The notes: generated from the letters alone by a model not told the origin. 64,000 nt of DNA from SZUA-309 sp050185825 (GCA_050185825.1 JBFWZA010000005.1:186001-250000); one strand, 5' to 3'. Counted from the first letter of the stretch, positions 9,501-18,711 are shown. Program-made: numbers and translations.

Positions 9501-12500
9501 CAGCTATAGACACGTCAACGGAATAGTTTACGAGCTCCGTAAAACCAGCTGTGACACTCGCATCGTCCAGCATCGTAATTGTGGTTGGATTTTCCACTCC
9601 TGCCAACTCGCCGCCCCAGCCCGTGAAGGCATAGCCGGTGTCAGGAACCGCGGTAAGTGTGACCACATCTCCCACAGAATAGAGTGAGTTATCCGGTGAC
9701 GCGGTGATCATTCCGTTCCCGAGTTCGATCAATGAGAGTTGCAGGTCTGTTCGTGGCGGCGCCAGCAGAACGACACGCAGGTCATCCCAGGCTTTTGTAC
9801 CGGTCGACATACCCCAGATTCCGACAGTACCTCTGACGAGACGATTTGGCGAGCTGTCGGTTGCGACCACCTGCCAAACAGTTGGTTCCTGAGTTTCATC
9901 GATCCAGACTCTGGCTCGAATTTGGGTTTCCGTTCCCGTATCTTCCGCCTGGACACGGAATCGATACCAGAGGCCTGGTGTAGGAAACACGCCGGTGTCA
10001 GTCGTGCCGGAAACCGAGCTGCCTACCGGCGCCAGATGGAAGTTTGTGCCCCCATAGCGCCTCAGTCGGTAGTACGCGCCTTGATCTGGATACTGGCTGA
10101 GGAAAGTGACGCCTATACCGGCACCAGGCGACTCAATGTACATCCGCCCGGTGTATTCATAGTTCTGGAGATTGAGACTGCCCGGCACTGCATAGTGGCT
10201 GTGAATATTGATGGCTGGGTTGCTAGTCCCGTAAGTCAGATCCCCGTTCAACGCCAGAATTGTAAAGAGCGAATCATCTTCGGAGAGTGAATTACCTGCG
10301 CCGGTTTCAATCCAATCCACCGGATCCATTCCCACTGCAATGCTGTCGAAATTCTCGTCCAATACTACTTGAGCGAAGTTCGCCTGGACTTCAGAGTCCC
10401 GGAGAATTCTTAGTGTCGCCGGGTTGTCGGAGCCAGTGAGATCTCCGGACCATCCGGTGAACAACCAGCCAGGATCAGCAATCGCGCTCAGCTGAACTGA
10501 TTCTGTCAGGACATAGAAACTTTGCAGAGGATCTGTGAGAACCTGGCCGCTACCGTCAACGCTCGTTACCAGGGTGTGCTGAGTTATAGGCGCAAACTCG
10601 GCTACGACATTGGTGTTGTCCCGGATAAAGAGAACGGTCGGATTTTCGAATCCACTAAGTCCATCAGACCAGTTCAGGAAGAGATTTCCGCCATCGGGAA
10701 CGGCCTCAAGCGAAACAGGATCCCCTTCCGTGTAAAGACTCAGGTCAGGATTTACCGAAACTGAGCCAGCTCCCAGCACGGACGTGGTTAAGGTAAGATC
10801 CGTCCGCGGAGGGCCCAGCGATCTGAGTGCCAGATCATCTATGTACTTGTTCCCAACATAGAAGGTCCACAACCCGACAGCGCCATCGATCATTCTCGAA
10901 GAACTGCCATCAATGATTTCTGCCTGCCAGACCTCCGGCTCGAGGTTTCCCTCCTCCCACACCATGGCCCGCACTTGGGTCTGCGACCCGGTGTCTTCTG
11001 CTCGTAGTCTGAAGCGGTACCATTTATCGGCGTCCGGCGTTACAGGCGTGGTGGCTCCCTGCGTACCTGCGGAAAACTCCGTACCTACCGCGTCCAGATG
11101 GAACGGACCATCCAGATACCTCCGGAATCGATAGTAAGCAGACTGGTTCGGGAACTGACTGAACAGGGTGATACCAATACCAGCCTGGCGGTTTGATATC
11201 CGCATTCGACCAGTCAGCTCGTAGCCCGGGCCTGTCGTATTCCGACTTCCTAAGTAGTGGGTGTGTATGTTGGTCTGAGTTGAAGACGTACCAAGTACCG
11301 GATCGCCATCCAGTGAAAAAACCTGAAACAGACCATCGCTTTGCACGAGGCTGTAGTTACTACCTGTGTCGAACCAATCAAGGGGATCTTCGCCAACTGA
11401 TAGACCTGTGAAATCCTCTCTGGATTCAGCAGAGTTTTCAGTGAAGTTCGCGCCAATAAGCTGGTCGGCTACCAAGGGAAGAAGTACAGGGTTGTCAGTC
11501 TGTCCGCTGAGATCACCCGTCCAGCTGTCGAAGGTCCAATGCGTGTATGGCCTCGCCTCGACTTCCACTGCCTGTCCACAGGTAGGCAATTCCACTTCCG
11601 CACCTGAATCTACCAACTGGCGCCCGAACGTCAGCGCATCCTGACCTCCTCCGGTAACTGCATACAGATAGCTGGTGAAGACAGGCACCGGTTTCAGGAA
11701 CGGATAGTTCTGGGGCTCGATACCCCGACGCGTTCCTGGAGACAAGAGGAGTTTGACGACATGGGTATGCTCGATTGGGAGTGTTCGACCAAAGCCTCGA
11801 CCATTAACACCATTGAAGACCCCGATGACGAAGTGGCCATTGTAGTTCAGAGGCCCACCATCCACTGGATCATTCTGTTCATCCGGGGCGTAGCGGCTGT
11901 ACCAGGTACCAGGTGGTTCATCGTGCGAGAGGTAGCCCTTTGGCCACTGATCGGCGCCATGCGCAATGTGCACCCCACCCGAGTGGCTGCCTCCGGGTGC
12001 CCCAAGGTCGACGAGATTAATCGCTCGCCGTATGTCCAGGTAGGTAATCTCCAGAAAGCGGCTGTGTGGATAGATTGTGACCTGTGCCTTGATCCGCTGA
12101 TCCGTTGGGACCTGCATTGCAGTGTCCCACACCCGCCACTCAAGGTAGACGGTCTTTCTATCTATCCCGTCGTAAACAACCTCCGCATACACCAGCGCAT
12201 CCCGACCGGTAGCGTTATCCAGATAGTCTGTAGGCCCGGAACCCACCTGGTCTTCACCGAACGCCTTAATCGTGAATTCGGTGATTGCGAATTCCTGGTG
12301 GTTCCTTGCGATGTTCTCTTCAGTTTGAGGAACCTGTGAATAGACAGCCCGGATCTCGGAGTTTTCTAGACGAATAAATGAATAGTCAGAAGCAACAATC
12401 GCATCGAGTTGCAGATCAACAGTCGAAGTATCCAGTCCCCCGCCTACCAGGTCTGAACTCTGGAGGCTGCAATCTGCGGACTGTCCGATTGCGCCACTAC

Positions 12501-12576
12501 TAATCAGGGAAAGTGTTAGCGTAAAGGCACTAAGACACCTACGTTTCCAACGTCTGGATAGTTGTATGCGCAGCAC
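6589..12576 (-). CDS. Giant secreted modular repeat protein, 1995 aa
   Basis: An exported protein with a signal peptide over about residues 1-31 and a unique ~350-residue N-terminal region. After it come five copies of a ~200-residue concanavalin/LamG-like module starting near residues 388, 742, 1093, 1445 and 1798, a period of about 352 residues. Each module has a 'DPxDWxDT' start, a 'NIHSHY' segment, an 'YYRLRRY' core and a 'KYWDDL' end. Between modules are pairs of ~75-residue InlB-type B-repeats with 'FTGWSGDL.G..NP' and a terminal 'V.A.F', nine in all counting one before the first module. There is no PEP-CTERM, LPxTG or autotransporter tail. It is likely an extracellular adhesin or polysaccharide-binding protein. 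Start GTG with AAGG upstream. Substrate unknown. Confidence 0.75.
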   Translation of the reverse strand: MLRIQLSRRWKRRCLSAFTLTLSLISSGAIGQSADCSLQSSDLVGGGLDTSTVDLQLDAIVASDYSFIRLENSEIRAVYSQVPQTEENIARNHQEFAITEFTIKAFGEDQVGSGPTDYLDNATGRDALVYAEVVYDGIDRKTVYLEWRVWDTAMQVPTDQRIKAQVTIYPHSRFLEITYLDIRRAINLVDLGAPGGSHSGGVHIAHGADQWPKGYLSHDEPPGTWYSRYAPDEQNDPVDGGPLNYNGHFVIGVFNGVNGRGFGRTLPIEHTHVVKLLLSPGTRRGIEPQNYPFLKPVPVFTSYLYAVTGGGQDALTFGRQLVDSGAEVELPTCGQAVEVEARPYTHWTFDSWTGDLSGQTDNPVLLPLVADQLIGANFTENSAESREDFTGLSVGEDPLDWFDTGSNYSLVQSDGLFQVFSLDGDPVLGTSSTQTNIHTHYLGSRNTTGPGYELTGRMRISNRQAGIGITLFSQFPNQSAYYRFRRYLDGPFHLDAVGTEFSAGTQGATTPVTPDADKWYRFRLRAEDTGSQTQVRAMVWEEGNLEPEVWQAEIIDGSSSRMIDGAVGLWTFYVGNKYIDDLALRSLGPPRTDLTLTTSVLGAGSVSVNPDLSLYTEGDPVSLEAVPDGGNLFLNWSDGLSGFENPTVLFIRDNTNVVAEFAPITQHTLVTSVDGSGQVLTDPLQSFYVLTESVQLSAIADPGWLFTGWSGDLTGSDNPATLRILRDSEVQANFAQVVLDENFDSIAVGMDPVDWIETGAGNSLSEDDSLFTILALNGDLTYGTSNPAINIHSHYAVPGSLNLQNYEYTGRMYIESPGAGIGVTFLSQYPDQGAYYRLRRYGGTNFHLAPVGSSVSGTTDTGVFPTPGLWYRFRVQAEDTGTETQIRARVWIDETQEPTVWQVVATDSSPNRLVRGTVGIWGMSTGTKAWDDLRVVLLAPPRTDLQLSLIELGNGMITASPDNSLYSVGDVVTLTAVPDTGYAFTGWGGELAGVENPTTITMLDDASVTAGFTELVNYSVDVSIAGNGTVSRSPDLPSYPAGSFVTLSAEPQIGSIFSGWSGDLQTGANPVEILVAGPTSVTAHFADVSLSEDFQSYAAGDNPMDWVDTTAGNSLSEDDGLFSVADVLGENVLTTGSTLTNIHAHFTGPGGSSFSGYRYTGRMQISNPNGGIGVTFYSQYPDSTSYYRLRKYGSSDFHIAPAGTSVVGQTASGVVPIPGRWYDFVIEVEDSGSQTDIRAKVWEEGTSVPSDWQMVASDNSQSRLTSGTIGVWSMGAGFKYWDDLAVAQLAPPRSDITITVTPSSNGTVVVSPDQPLYSSGDLVSIEAIADTGFVFTGWSGALAGSENSIDAVLEDDLVIGASFDAITYHTLSLNTGGSGGGTVSASPAAAQYVLGESVTIEAFPDAGSVFAGWSGDYSSSQNPAQVTVNGDLSITAVFESAYYLSSFDEYADGDDPLDWLDTAASNALTEDQALFKVSSAGGNSFLSTSSTATNIHSTYAGLGSADLNGYEYSGRMQISSSNGGIGVTAYSQIPDEVGYYRLRRYQGRGFHIAPVGTSVTCDNPETGVTPAAGSWYMFRLHVSSEPNQTNIRAKVWMYGAPEPTDWQVNCIDDSATRLQQGPFGIWAMGPGNKLFDDLSVQLLAPPRDDVQFSLGTTAGGTASVNPDRTAYTELETLTLTATADAGFVFTGWTGDLNSTANPEAFVIVDNSAVTANFSPITYHPVILNTAGQGTIDISPPGTEFPLGDTVTLTAQPATGHFFTGWSGDLSGSTNPANFTVLGDSQITATFESGIYVENFDSLAAGADPTDWFDTDAGNSLVGNDSLFFVQPVGAGNAFSTSSMATNIHSHFVAGGSSSLSNYSYSGKMRISDQQGAVGVTFLSQFPATASYYRLRRYAGTDFHIAPFGTSVAGDTSSGITPVPGRWYQFLIEVEDTGIRTEIRAKVWEEGTQTPDAWQIQSYDDSPTRNVSGTFGVWSFSKGSKYWDDLRLNEIQ

Positions 12577-12676
12577 TTTTTAACGCCTTCCCGCGACGAA
12601 TGATCACAATGCTGCATCTTCTTTACAGAAATTGCGTTTATGGAGATGTAAAGCCAATCGGAGACGGGTATCAGTG

Positions 12677-13597
12677 TCAATAAAACAGCTTTTTAATGAG
12701 GTTGATTACCCTGGTAGCTACTTCAATCGGGCTGACGGCAATGGCTGCATATACTGAATGCAAGGCACCCCAGAAATGGTTTCGGGTAAAATCAATACGG
12801 GCTTTGCCAGCGTAAGCAGCGACGAGTCTCTTCTTTAACTCTCTGACATGCCGCTTTTCCTTCGGCCGATTAGCTTTCAGGACCGCTGTGTAGAGCCTTA
12901 AACTGGCTAGCGTATACAGGTCAGATCGTGGACCATGCGCTCGCGTCAGCCTATTGTCCGCATCATCGGACATTACTGAACCTACACCCGAAACGGCACA
13001 GACCGCGTGGCCAATACACAGCTCAAAGAACGCCAGAGTATCTTCCCGAATGGGGAGCCTCTCATCAAATCCACCAATCTCCAACAGGCGAGTACGTCGA
13101 ATTACCGAGGACTGAAGCATCGTCGGCTGTATCGACTTGAATGCCCAATCCGTTCCGTCCCTAACGATTCGGTAGTCATCGCCCTGAATGGAAAATCCTG
13201 ATTGCTCCCATTTTGTAGGCGTACCGGAGTCGCGAGTTTGCGTGTCCGCGAAATATAGGTCGGCCTCCCCATGAGTCGCCAGAATGCTGTACTCCACCCT
13301 TTTCAGGTAGTCAGCAAGCCAGACGTCATCCGAATCCAGAAATGCCACCCAGTCACCCTGTGCAATCCGCAAACCGACGTTTCTGGCGGAACTTGCGCCA
13401 CCGTTCTTTTTGACAACGTACTTGATATATTCACCATGTCGACGCAGTACTTCGAAAGTGCTATCTGTAGAGCCATCGTCAACGACTATGATTTCGCGTG
13501 GGGTAGTACTCTGACCAAGAGCACTAGCTATCGCGCGCTCCACTAGGCAGGCCCGATTGTAGGTCGGAATGACCACTGAAATGGATAGGTCGGACAT
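12677..13597 (-). CDS. GT2-family glycosyltransferase
   Basis: A 306-residue GT-A glycosyltransferase of family 2. It opens with 'SVVIPTYNRACLVERAI', followed by 'IIVVDDGSTDST' and the metal-binding 'AFLDSDDVW' (DxD) near residue 90. It adds a sugar from a nucleotide donor to a growing lipid-linked oligosaccharide in the cytoplasm. The last ~60 residues are basic and hydrophobic and may lie on the membrane. It stands upstream of the giant secreted protein on the same strand with a 100-base gap. On its other side is a 193-base divergent region towards the UDP-xylose synthase gene, where I see no clear promoter. Donor and linkage unknown. Confidence 0.88.
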   Translation of the reverse strand: MSDLSISVVIPTYNRACLVERAIASALGQSTTPREIIVVDDGSTDSTFEVLRRHGEYIKYVVKKNGGASSARNVGLRIAQGDWVAFLDSDDVWLADYLKRVEYSILATHGEADLYFADTQTRDSGTPTKWEQSGFSIQGDDYRIVRDGTDWAFKSIQPTMLQSSVIRRTRLLEIGGFDERLPIREDTLAFFELCIGHAVCAVSGVGSVMSDDADNRLTRAHGPRSDLYTLASLRLYTAVLKANRPKEKRHVRELKKRLVAAYAGKARIDFTRNHFWGALHSVYAAIAVSPIEVATRVINLIKKLFY

Positions 13598-13790
13598 GGA
13601 TAGCCTGAGTTTCGAACTTAGTGATTATAAGTACCCGCGAACATCTATCTATGCTCAGGGAATGTATTTTACAGATCGTCGGTGCATTCACTCGTTCCGA
13701 AATTCGAGAGACAGTTCGTGATTACAAATCGCACATTTATAGGTGCACGTATCGCCGAATAATAGGCCGCAGTAGTAACTTGAATAGCCT

Positions 13791-14735
13791 ATGAACCTCT
13801 CAGAAAAACGTGTCCTGGTTACTGGCGGGGCAGGATTTATTGGATCACACCTCTGCGAAAGGCTGTTGTCTGATGGTCACGAGGTGCTGGCGGTGGATAA
13901 CTACTTCACTGGTCGGCGCGCGAACATCGAGCATCTACTCTCAAATCCGAGATTTGAGATTGTGCGCCATGATGTGACTTTTCCCCTCTACGTAGAAGTC
14001 GACGAAATTTACAATCTCGCCTGTCCTGCCTCTCCCGTTCACTATCAGTTTGATCCGGTACAGACGCTGAAGACCTCTGTACTTGCATCCATCAATATGC
14101 TGGGACTTGCTAAGAGGACTAAAGCCAAAATCCTCCAGGCGTCAACCAGTGAAGTCTATGGTGATCCAGAGGTTCATCCACAACCCGAATCCTACTGGGG
14201 AAACGTGAATCCTCTTGGCCCGAGAGCCTGCTACGATGAAGGTAAACGAGCAGCTGAAACGCTATTCTTTGATTACCACAGACAGCACGGGCTGAACATC
14301 AAGGTTGTCAGAATCTTTAATACCTATGGTCCGCGGATGCATCCGAACGATGGTCGGGTCGTCTCAAACTTCATCATGCAGGCCCTGCGTGGGGAACCGA
14401 TCACAGTATTCGGGGATGGCAGTCAGACCCGCTCGTTCTGCTATGTTGACGATCTAGTCACCGGCTTGATGGCGTTCATGGGTACCGACGACTCTGAGCT
14501 GGGTCCGATGAATCTTGGTACCGAGTATGAGTTTACGATTCTTGAGCTGGCGCAGAAGATCAACAGAATGCTCGGCAGGAGCAACGGAATAGAGTTCAGA
14601 GAACTTCCTCAGGACGATCCGAGACAGCGTCGTCCGGATCTTACCAAAACCCGTCAACTGATTGATTGGGATCCAAAGACGACCCTGGATCAGGGCCTGA
14701 AGAAAACAGTCGAATACTTTTCTAAGTACTGCTGA
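13791..14735 (+). CDS. uxs: UDP-glucuronate decarboxylase (UDP-xylose synthase)
   Basis: Converts UDP-glucuronate to UDP-xylose with bound NAD, supplying xylose for the polysaccharide. The 314-residue length is normal for soluble bacterial UXS. It has the Rossmann motif 'TGGAGFIGS' (residues 11-19), the family hallmark 'NLACPASPVHYQ', the 'TSEVYGDPEVHPQ' segment and the catalytic pair in 'YDEGK' (Tyr148, Lys152), then 'RIFNTYGPRM' and the 'RSFCYVDDLV' substrate loop. No UDP-glucose dehydrogenase is seen in this window, so UDP-glucuronate must come from elsewhere. The gene converges on the next GT2 gene with no gap between the stops. It forms a single-gene plus-strand unit. Confidence 0.93.
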   Translation: MNLSEKRVLVTGGAGFIGSHLCERLLSDGHEVLAVDNYFTGRRANIEHLLSNPRFEIVRHDVTFPLYVEVDEIYNLACPASPVHYQFDPVQTLKTSVLASINMLGLAKRTKAKILQASTSEVYGDPEVHPQPESYWGNVNPLGPRACYDEGKRAAETLFFDYHRQHGLNIKVVRIFNTYGPRMHPNDGRVVSNFIMQALRGEPITVFGDGSQTRSFCYVDDLVTGLMAFMGTDDSELGPMNLGTEYEFTILELAQKINRMLGRSNGIEFRELPQDDPRQRRPDLTKTRQLIDWDPKTTLDQGLKKTVEYFSKYC

Positions 14736-16019
14736 TCAACCAGCGGGTGCGCGAGTCGAACAGGCGAATCCTGTCGCTTGTTTCAGAAACTCTTTTATTT
14801 CATCGCGTACAGACAGATCGTCCAGCAGGATCGTTTTCTTTTCCAGATCAACATTGAACTGACCAGGACCGAGGCCGGTCTGCTGAGCAACCAGTTCCAG
14901 TATCCTGTTGAAATCTGGCTCGCGATTTAGACGCACGAGCCAGCCGGTCTGCAGACTTAAGGATTCAAACACATTCTGGTAGCGAGCCCCGACCTCCGGA
15001 GTCAAAAATGAGACGAGCAGAGTGGACTGATCCATTTCATGGACCTGGAACTCTACATGAGGCTCAAGAAACTCAGAGATTGTTTGACGTACGTGAGAGC
15101 TGGCGATTTCTGGTGGCATTTTTCTGGAAGGTAGACGTATTCCAATCGCCCCTGACAGCCGGCGAACCTGATAGGTAACATCACCTTTCAGCAGTTTTCG
15201 TTTGTCAAACAGCGAACTTCGCCAGGCTCTGCTGCAAGCCAGTTTTTGAGAAGCCGTGAGAGACGAAAACTGAATAGCCTTCAACAGTTCGAAGTAGATT
15301 CGCCAGTACGGAAAAACCCAGGCAGCCTTTCTCGAAGGATCGAACCACTCCGTGTACTGTCGGTAGTCACCCAGCATAGCCATGGATTGCTCAGCGTGCC
15401 TGCGTGGGAGGAACAGGGGGCGTTCATCCCGCAGAAATCTCCCCTTGAGCGCCAGTTGAGCAAGAAGGACCCCATCACTATGTGCATAGCTGCCGATAAG
15501 CGATGAGTTCTTCAGTGCGTCCCGACGGATAACGCCAAACACCTCGAAACACTTATGTCCTCGAAGCAGGCAGGCGTACCGAATGACTGGATCGGCATTG
15601 TCGGTGGGCAACTCTGCATCGTAGACTTCAAGTGGCTCCAAACTAGGACCAACGACCTGCACCCCTGTGTGGGCTAGAACCGCATCGGGGTTGTCGTCCA
15701 GAATTGACACGCAGGACTGCAGCATTTCCCGGTCGAGCACATCATCGTGTGCTGCCCACTTAAAATAGGACGAATCGCTGAGCTGGAACGCTTTGTTGAA
15801 ATTCGGTGCCGCACCAATGTTGTGTTCGTTCCTAACGTACCGGATGCGGTTGTCTCCACACGCGATGTCCTGGGCAATCTCCTGAGTACGATCCGTAGAG
15901 GCGTTGTCACAAACAATGATCTCAAAGTCGCTGAACGACTGATTCTGGATGGATTCAAGCGCTTCACCGATAAAGCTCTCACCATTGAAGACAGGCATGC
16001 CGATGCTCAACGGCGCCAT
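14736..16019 (-). CDS. GT2 glycosyltransferase with unknown C-terminal domain
   Basis: Residues 1 to about 250 are a GT2 catalytic domain: 'IGMPVFNGESFIGEAL', 'IIVCDNASTDRT' and the metal site in 'KWAAHDDVLD' near residue 92. Residues from about 290 to 427 are an extra domain with alternating strands and helices ('EFQVHEMDQSTLLVSFL', 'GLGPGQFNVDLEKKTILLD') that I cannot assign. It begins after a basic linker. The protein is therefore longer than a simple GT2 enzyme, and the tail may bind acceptor or a partner. The gene lies 3 bases after the next GT2 gene upstream and is probably co-transcribed with it. Its stop touches the stop of the convergent uxs gene. Confidence 0.85.
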   Translation of the reverse strand: MAPLSIGMPVFNGESFIGEALESIQNQSFSDFEIIVCDNASTDRTQEIAQDIACGDNRIRYVRNEHNIGAAPNFNKAFQLSDSSYFKWAAHDDVLDREMLQSCVSILDDNPDAVLAHTGVQVVGPSLEPLEVYDAELPTDNADPVIRYACLLRGHKCFEVFGVIRRDALKNSSLIGSYAHSDGVLLAQLALKGRFLRDERPLFLPRRHAEQSMAMLGDYRQYTEWFDPSRKAAWVFPYWRIYFELLKAIQFSSLTASQKLACSRAWRSSLFDKRKLLKGDVTYQVRRLSGAIGIRLPSRKMPPEIASSHVRQTISEFLEPHVEFQVHEMDQSTLLVSFLTPEVGARYQNVFESLSLQTGWLVRLNREPDFNRILELVAQQTGLGPGQFNVDLEKKTILLDDLSVRDEIKEFLKQATGFACSTRAPAG

Positions 16020-16022
16020 GAT

Positions 16023-16976
16023 CTACTCGGGGCTCCTAAGCTGCCGACCGAGCCGGATGGCTTCTGAGTTCATGCCAAGATCCCTGTGCAAGCCTATCTG
16101 CCTGAGCACTTCCTCGTCCGTTGTCCGCTTCAAACTTGCAAGCAATATTTTCTGCCGATACATCCATAATGCGAGGTATCTTCGCAGCAACCAGATGGGA
16201 TACCGTTTCTTGAATTCTATTTCTCTGGGAAATCCTCGCAGGTGCGGAATCCCTCTACCAAGCTGCGCGGCGCGTTTCAGAATTCCGTCGACGGTCATGA
16301 CTCCGGCTTCAATGCGATGGTGTACGCAGGGAGTTGGGGAGTAGAGAGCGGTATATCCGCTTTTCGCCAGTTTTGCCAGGAACAGCGTTTCGTCACCCAG
16401 AATTCTATTCGTTGGATGGGGTCCAACCTCAACGTCAAATCTACAATTTTTCAGAACCTCTGCACGAACCCAGTAGTTTGGACCGAAGGGAAAGTTCCCC
16501 ACCCGGTATTCCGTCTCAGAAGCAGCGTATGAATGTTCAGCAAACCCAAACTCACGGACATACCGACTAGTGCACCATCCCGGTCGTTGCACGTCGGGCC
16601 AGAGAACTTCGATTCTGCCCCCAAACACAGAATAATTCGGCCACCTCGACGAAACTGAGTGTATCGACCGCAACCATTGAGGATCGACGTCCACATCATC
16701 ATCCGTAAAGACCACGATACTGCCCCCAGGACCATGGCTCAGAGCGCGGTTCAACGCATGATTCTTCCCAGGTGTCGGTTCGAAAAGCGGAGTCAGCGGA
16801 AGTCTATTTCTATATCGCTCGAGTACGCTCTGAGTCTGATCAGATGAATTGTTGTTGACGACTATGAATTCAGCTGTCAGATCGTGAAGATCAAGCCCCG
16901 TGAAACCATTGAGGGTACGGTCCAGAGTCGATGCCCTGTTGAAAGTGGGCACGATCACGCTGATTTCAGGATTCAT
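16023..16976 (-). CDS. GT2-family glycosyltransferase
   Basis: A cytoplasmic GT-A glycosyltransferase. From the ATG at 16976 it is 317 residues and begins 'MNPEISVIVPTFNRASTL', the usual start for this family. The frame is open to a GTG at 17012, but those 12 extra residues are unlike the family and neither start has a clear ribosome site. It has 'FIVVNNNSSDQT', the metal site in 'VVFTDDDVDVDPQW' near residue 95 and the ED-type acceptor segment 'ILGDETLFLAKL'. The C-terminal ~90 residues are basic. It forms a two-gene unit with the GT2 downstream and is divergent from the flippase gene. Confidence 0.88.
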   Translation of the reverse strand: MNPEISVIVPTFNRASTLDRTLNGFTGLDLHDLTAEFIVVNNNSSDQTQSVLERYRNRLPLTPLFEPTPGKNHALNRALSHGPGGSIVVFTDDDVDVDPQWLRSIHSVSSRWPNYSVFGGRIEVLWPDVQRPGWCTSRYVREFGFAEHSYAASETEYRVGNFPFGPNYWVRAEVLKNCRFDVEVGPHPTNRILGDETLFLAKLAKSGYTALYSPTPCVHHRIEAGVMTVDGILKRAAQLGRGIPHLRGFPREIEFKKRYPIWLLRRYLALWMYRQKILLASLKRTTDEEVLRQIGLHRDLGMNSEAIRLGRQLRSPE

Positions 16977-17040
16977 CTTGGGTGGTGGGCTGTCTTCGGT
17001 CGGTCGGGGCACACTGAAGATTCAATACGATCCTACAACA

Positions 17041-17059
17041 ATGAATGGGATAAATTCAT
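17041..17059. promoter_or_regulatory. Inverted repeat in divergent intergenic region
   Basis: A perfect 6-base dyad (ATGAAT / ATTCAT) around a 7-base centre lies between the divergent GT2 and flippase genes. It could be a regulator site for both. It is short and AT-rich, so chance is possible. Confidence 0.25.
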
Positions 17060-17145
17060 GCGCTGTTGTTATAGACTTTGTATCTTGCGTTGGTCGTTTT
17101 AAGGTCGGCAAACGGAATGGAGCAATCACAATCCAGAATCAGGAC

Positions 17146-18711
17146 ATGGACCCAGCCAGCAACTCTGGGATTGTGATCAACAGAAGGCTCGTATTCCTGA
17201 ACTCGGCGAGTTCGGTATTCACCCGCTTTCTCAATCTGACTGTCTTGCTCTGGATGTACAAATATCTCCTGAGCAACGTATCCGCAAGTCATTTCTCCAT
17301 CTACCCGGTGCTGATGGCGATGATGGCATTCGTCCCGCTGTTCTTCTCGTTTCTTACCAGCGGGATAAGCCGCTTCGCGGTTGCAGCATACGCTGTTCAC
17401 GATCAGCAGGAAGTGACCAGCATCGTAACATCTGTCTTTTTCTCTCTTCTGGTCCTTACAGCGCTCTTTTTAACTCTAGGAGGGATCCTGGCCTGGAATC
17501 TAGAGACGGTTTTCGTGGTGGATTCCGATATCCTGGGTCAGGCTCAACTGATGACGGCGATACTTTTCCTTGGGGCGGGACTGCAGGCGATTGTCACTCC
17601 CTTCCAGATGGGTATCCATATAACTCAGAAGTTCATGCTGATGAACCTGATCGAAATTCTCCGTGATGTCGTCAGAGCCATATTGTTGTTCTCACTGCTG
17701 CTGGGCATCGGGCCGGAAGTCATCTGGGTAGTCGTCGCAACAGTATCTACGAATGTCGCCGCGGCTTTCTGCATCGCGGTTATCTCGATGAAGCTGGTGC
17801 CTTGCGTGCGGTTGGATCCCCATTCGTTCGCCGTCGGAAAAGCCAAAGAACTGATGGGCTTTGGATCATGGGCAACTCTGGGTCAGATCTCGTCGATGAT
17901 TCATACATCGGCGGGTACACTCGTCCTGAACCGTTTTGGAAGCGCAGTCGACGTAACAAATTATCACATGGGTTCAATAGTCGATCGTCAGGTTCAGTCC
18001 CTGACCACGTTCGCTTCGGCACCTGTACAGCCTGTTCTGACCGCAATGCACAGCACGGGAGATGTCACCCGACTTGGGAACGCCTACCTGACTGGTGGTC
18101 GATACGCGTTGTGGGCAAATCTGCTACCGGCCGTTCCTTTGATGGTTTTGGGTCCTGAGCTGGTCACTGCGTATCTCGGCCCAGAGTTCACGGAAACGGC
18201 GTACGTCCTCGGAATCCTTCTGGCAGTGTATCCGATCACCTACTCCTGCATTATGCTACCCAAGATAGCCATAGCCATGAACAGAATTCGGCTTTTTTTC
18301 CTAGCCGCTATTCTCTTCCAGATGCTGAATGTGATTGTGATGATTCTTCTTACCGGCGTTCATGATATGGGTGCGATTGGCATCGCCATCGCCATTTCGA
18401 GCACACTTGCTATCGGACAACTTACCGTCTTCTGGCCAATGGGCCTCAGATTGTCGAACGTCAGCTTTCATCGCTTTTTCAATGAAGTGCTCTTCCCTGG
18501 TCTGATGCCTGCGATTGTGGCCTTTACACTGCTACTGATCGTAAAGTCAGTCGCAAGCAGCTTTACCAATTTCTGGCTTTTCGCATATGTATCTGCAGGG
18601 GGAGTAGTCTATCTCCTCATTCTTTACTTGGTTCTCTCCAGACGGGAAAGGCGTGTGATCCATTCCCTTGCATTTAGGCACATAAGAAGATCTAGCTTAC
18701 GATGCGAATAG
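17146..18711 (+). CDS. Wzx-type polysaccharide flippase
   Basis: A polytopic inner-membrane protein of 521 residues with about twelve or more hydrophobic helices, of the MATE/MOP superfamily polysaccharide-exporter type. It should move the lipid-linked repeat unit from the cytoplasmic to the periplasmic face. The frame stays open upstream to 16900, but that extension is hydrophilic, lies over the 5' end of the divergent GT2 gene and is not membrane-like. The ATG at 17146 starts a normal polar N-terminus before the first helix ('FLNLTVLLWMYKYLL'). It overlaps the following GT4 gene by 10 bases, so they are co-translated. This is the first of two flippases in the window. Confidence 0.82.
   Translation: MDPASNSGIVINRRLVFLNSASSVFTRFLNLTVLLWMYKYLLSNVSASHFSIYPVLMAMMAFVPLFFSFLTSGISRFAVAAYAVHDQQEVTSIVTSVFFSLLVLTALFLTLGGILAWNLETVFVVDSDILGQAQLMTAILFLGAGLQAIVTPFQMGIHITQKFMLMNLIEILRDVVRAILLFSLLLGIGPEVIWVVVATVSTNVAAAFCIAVISMKLVPCVRLDPHSFAVGKAKELMGFGSWATLGQISSMIHTSAGTLVLNRFGSAVDVTNYHMGSIVDRQVQSLTTFASAPVQPVLTAMHSTGDVTRLGNAYLTGGRYALWANLLPAVPLMVLGPELVTAYLGPEFTETAYVLGILLAVYPITYSCIMLPKIAIAMNRIRLFFLAAILFQMLNVIVMILLTGVHDMGAIGIAIAISSTLAIGQLTVFWPMGLRLSNVSFHRFFNEVLFPGLMPAIVAFTLLLIVKSVASSFTNFWLFAYVSAGGVVYLLILYLVLSRRERRVIHSLAFRHIRRSSLRCE

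Noticed and set aside
16900..17145. N-terminal extension of the first flippase frame
   Set aside because: It overlaps the 5' end of the divergent GT2, is not membrane-like, and the 17146 ATG gives a normal flippase N-terminus.
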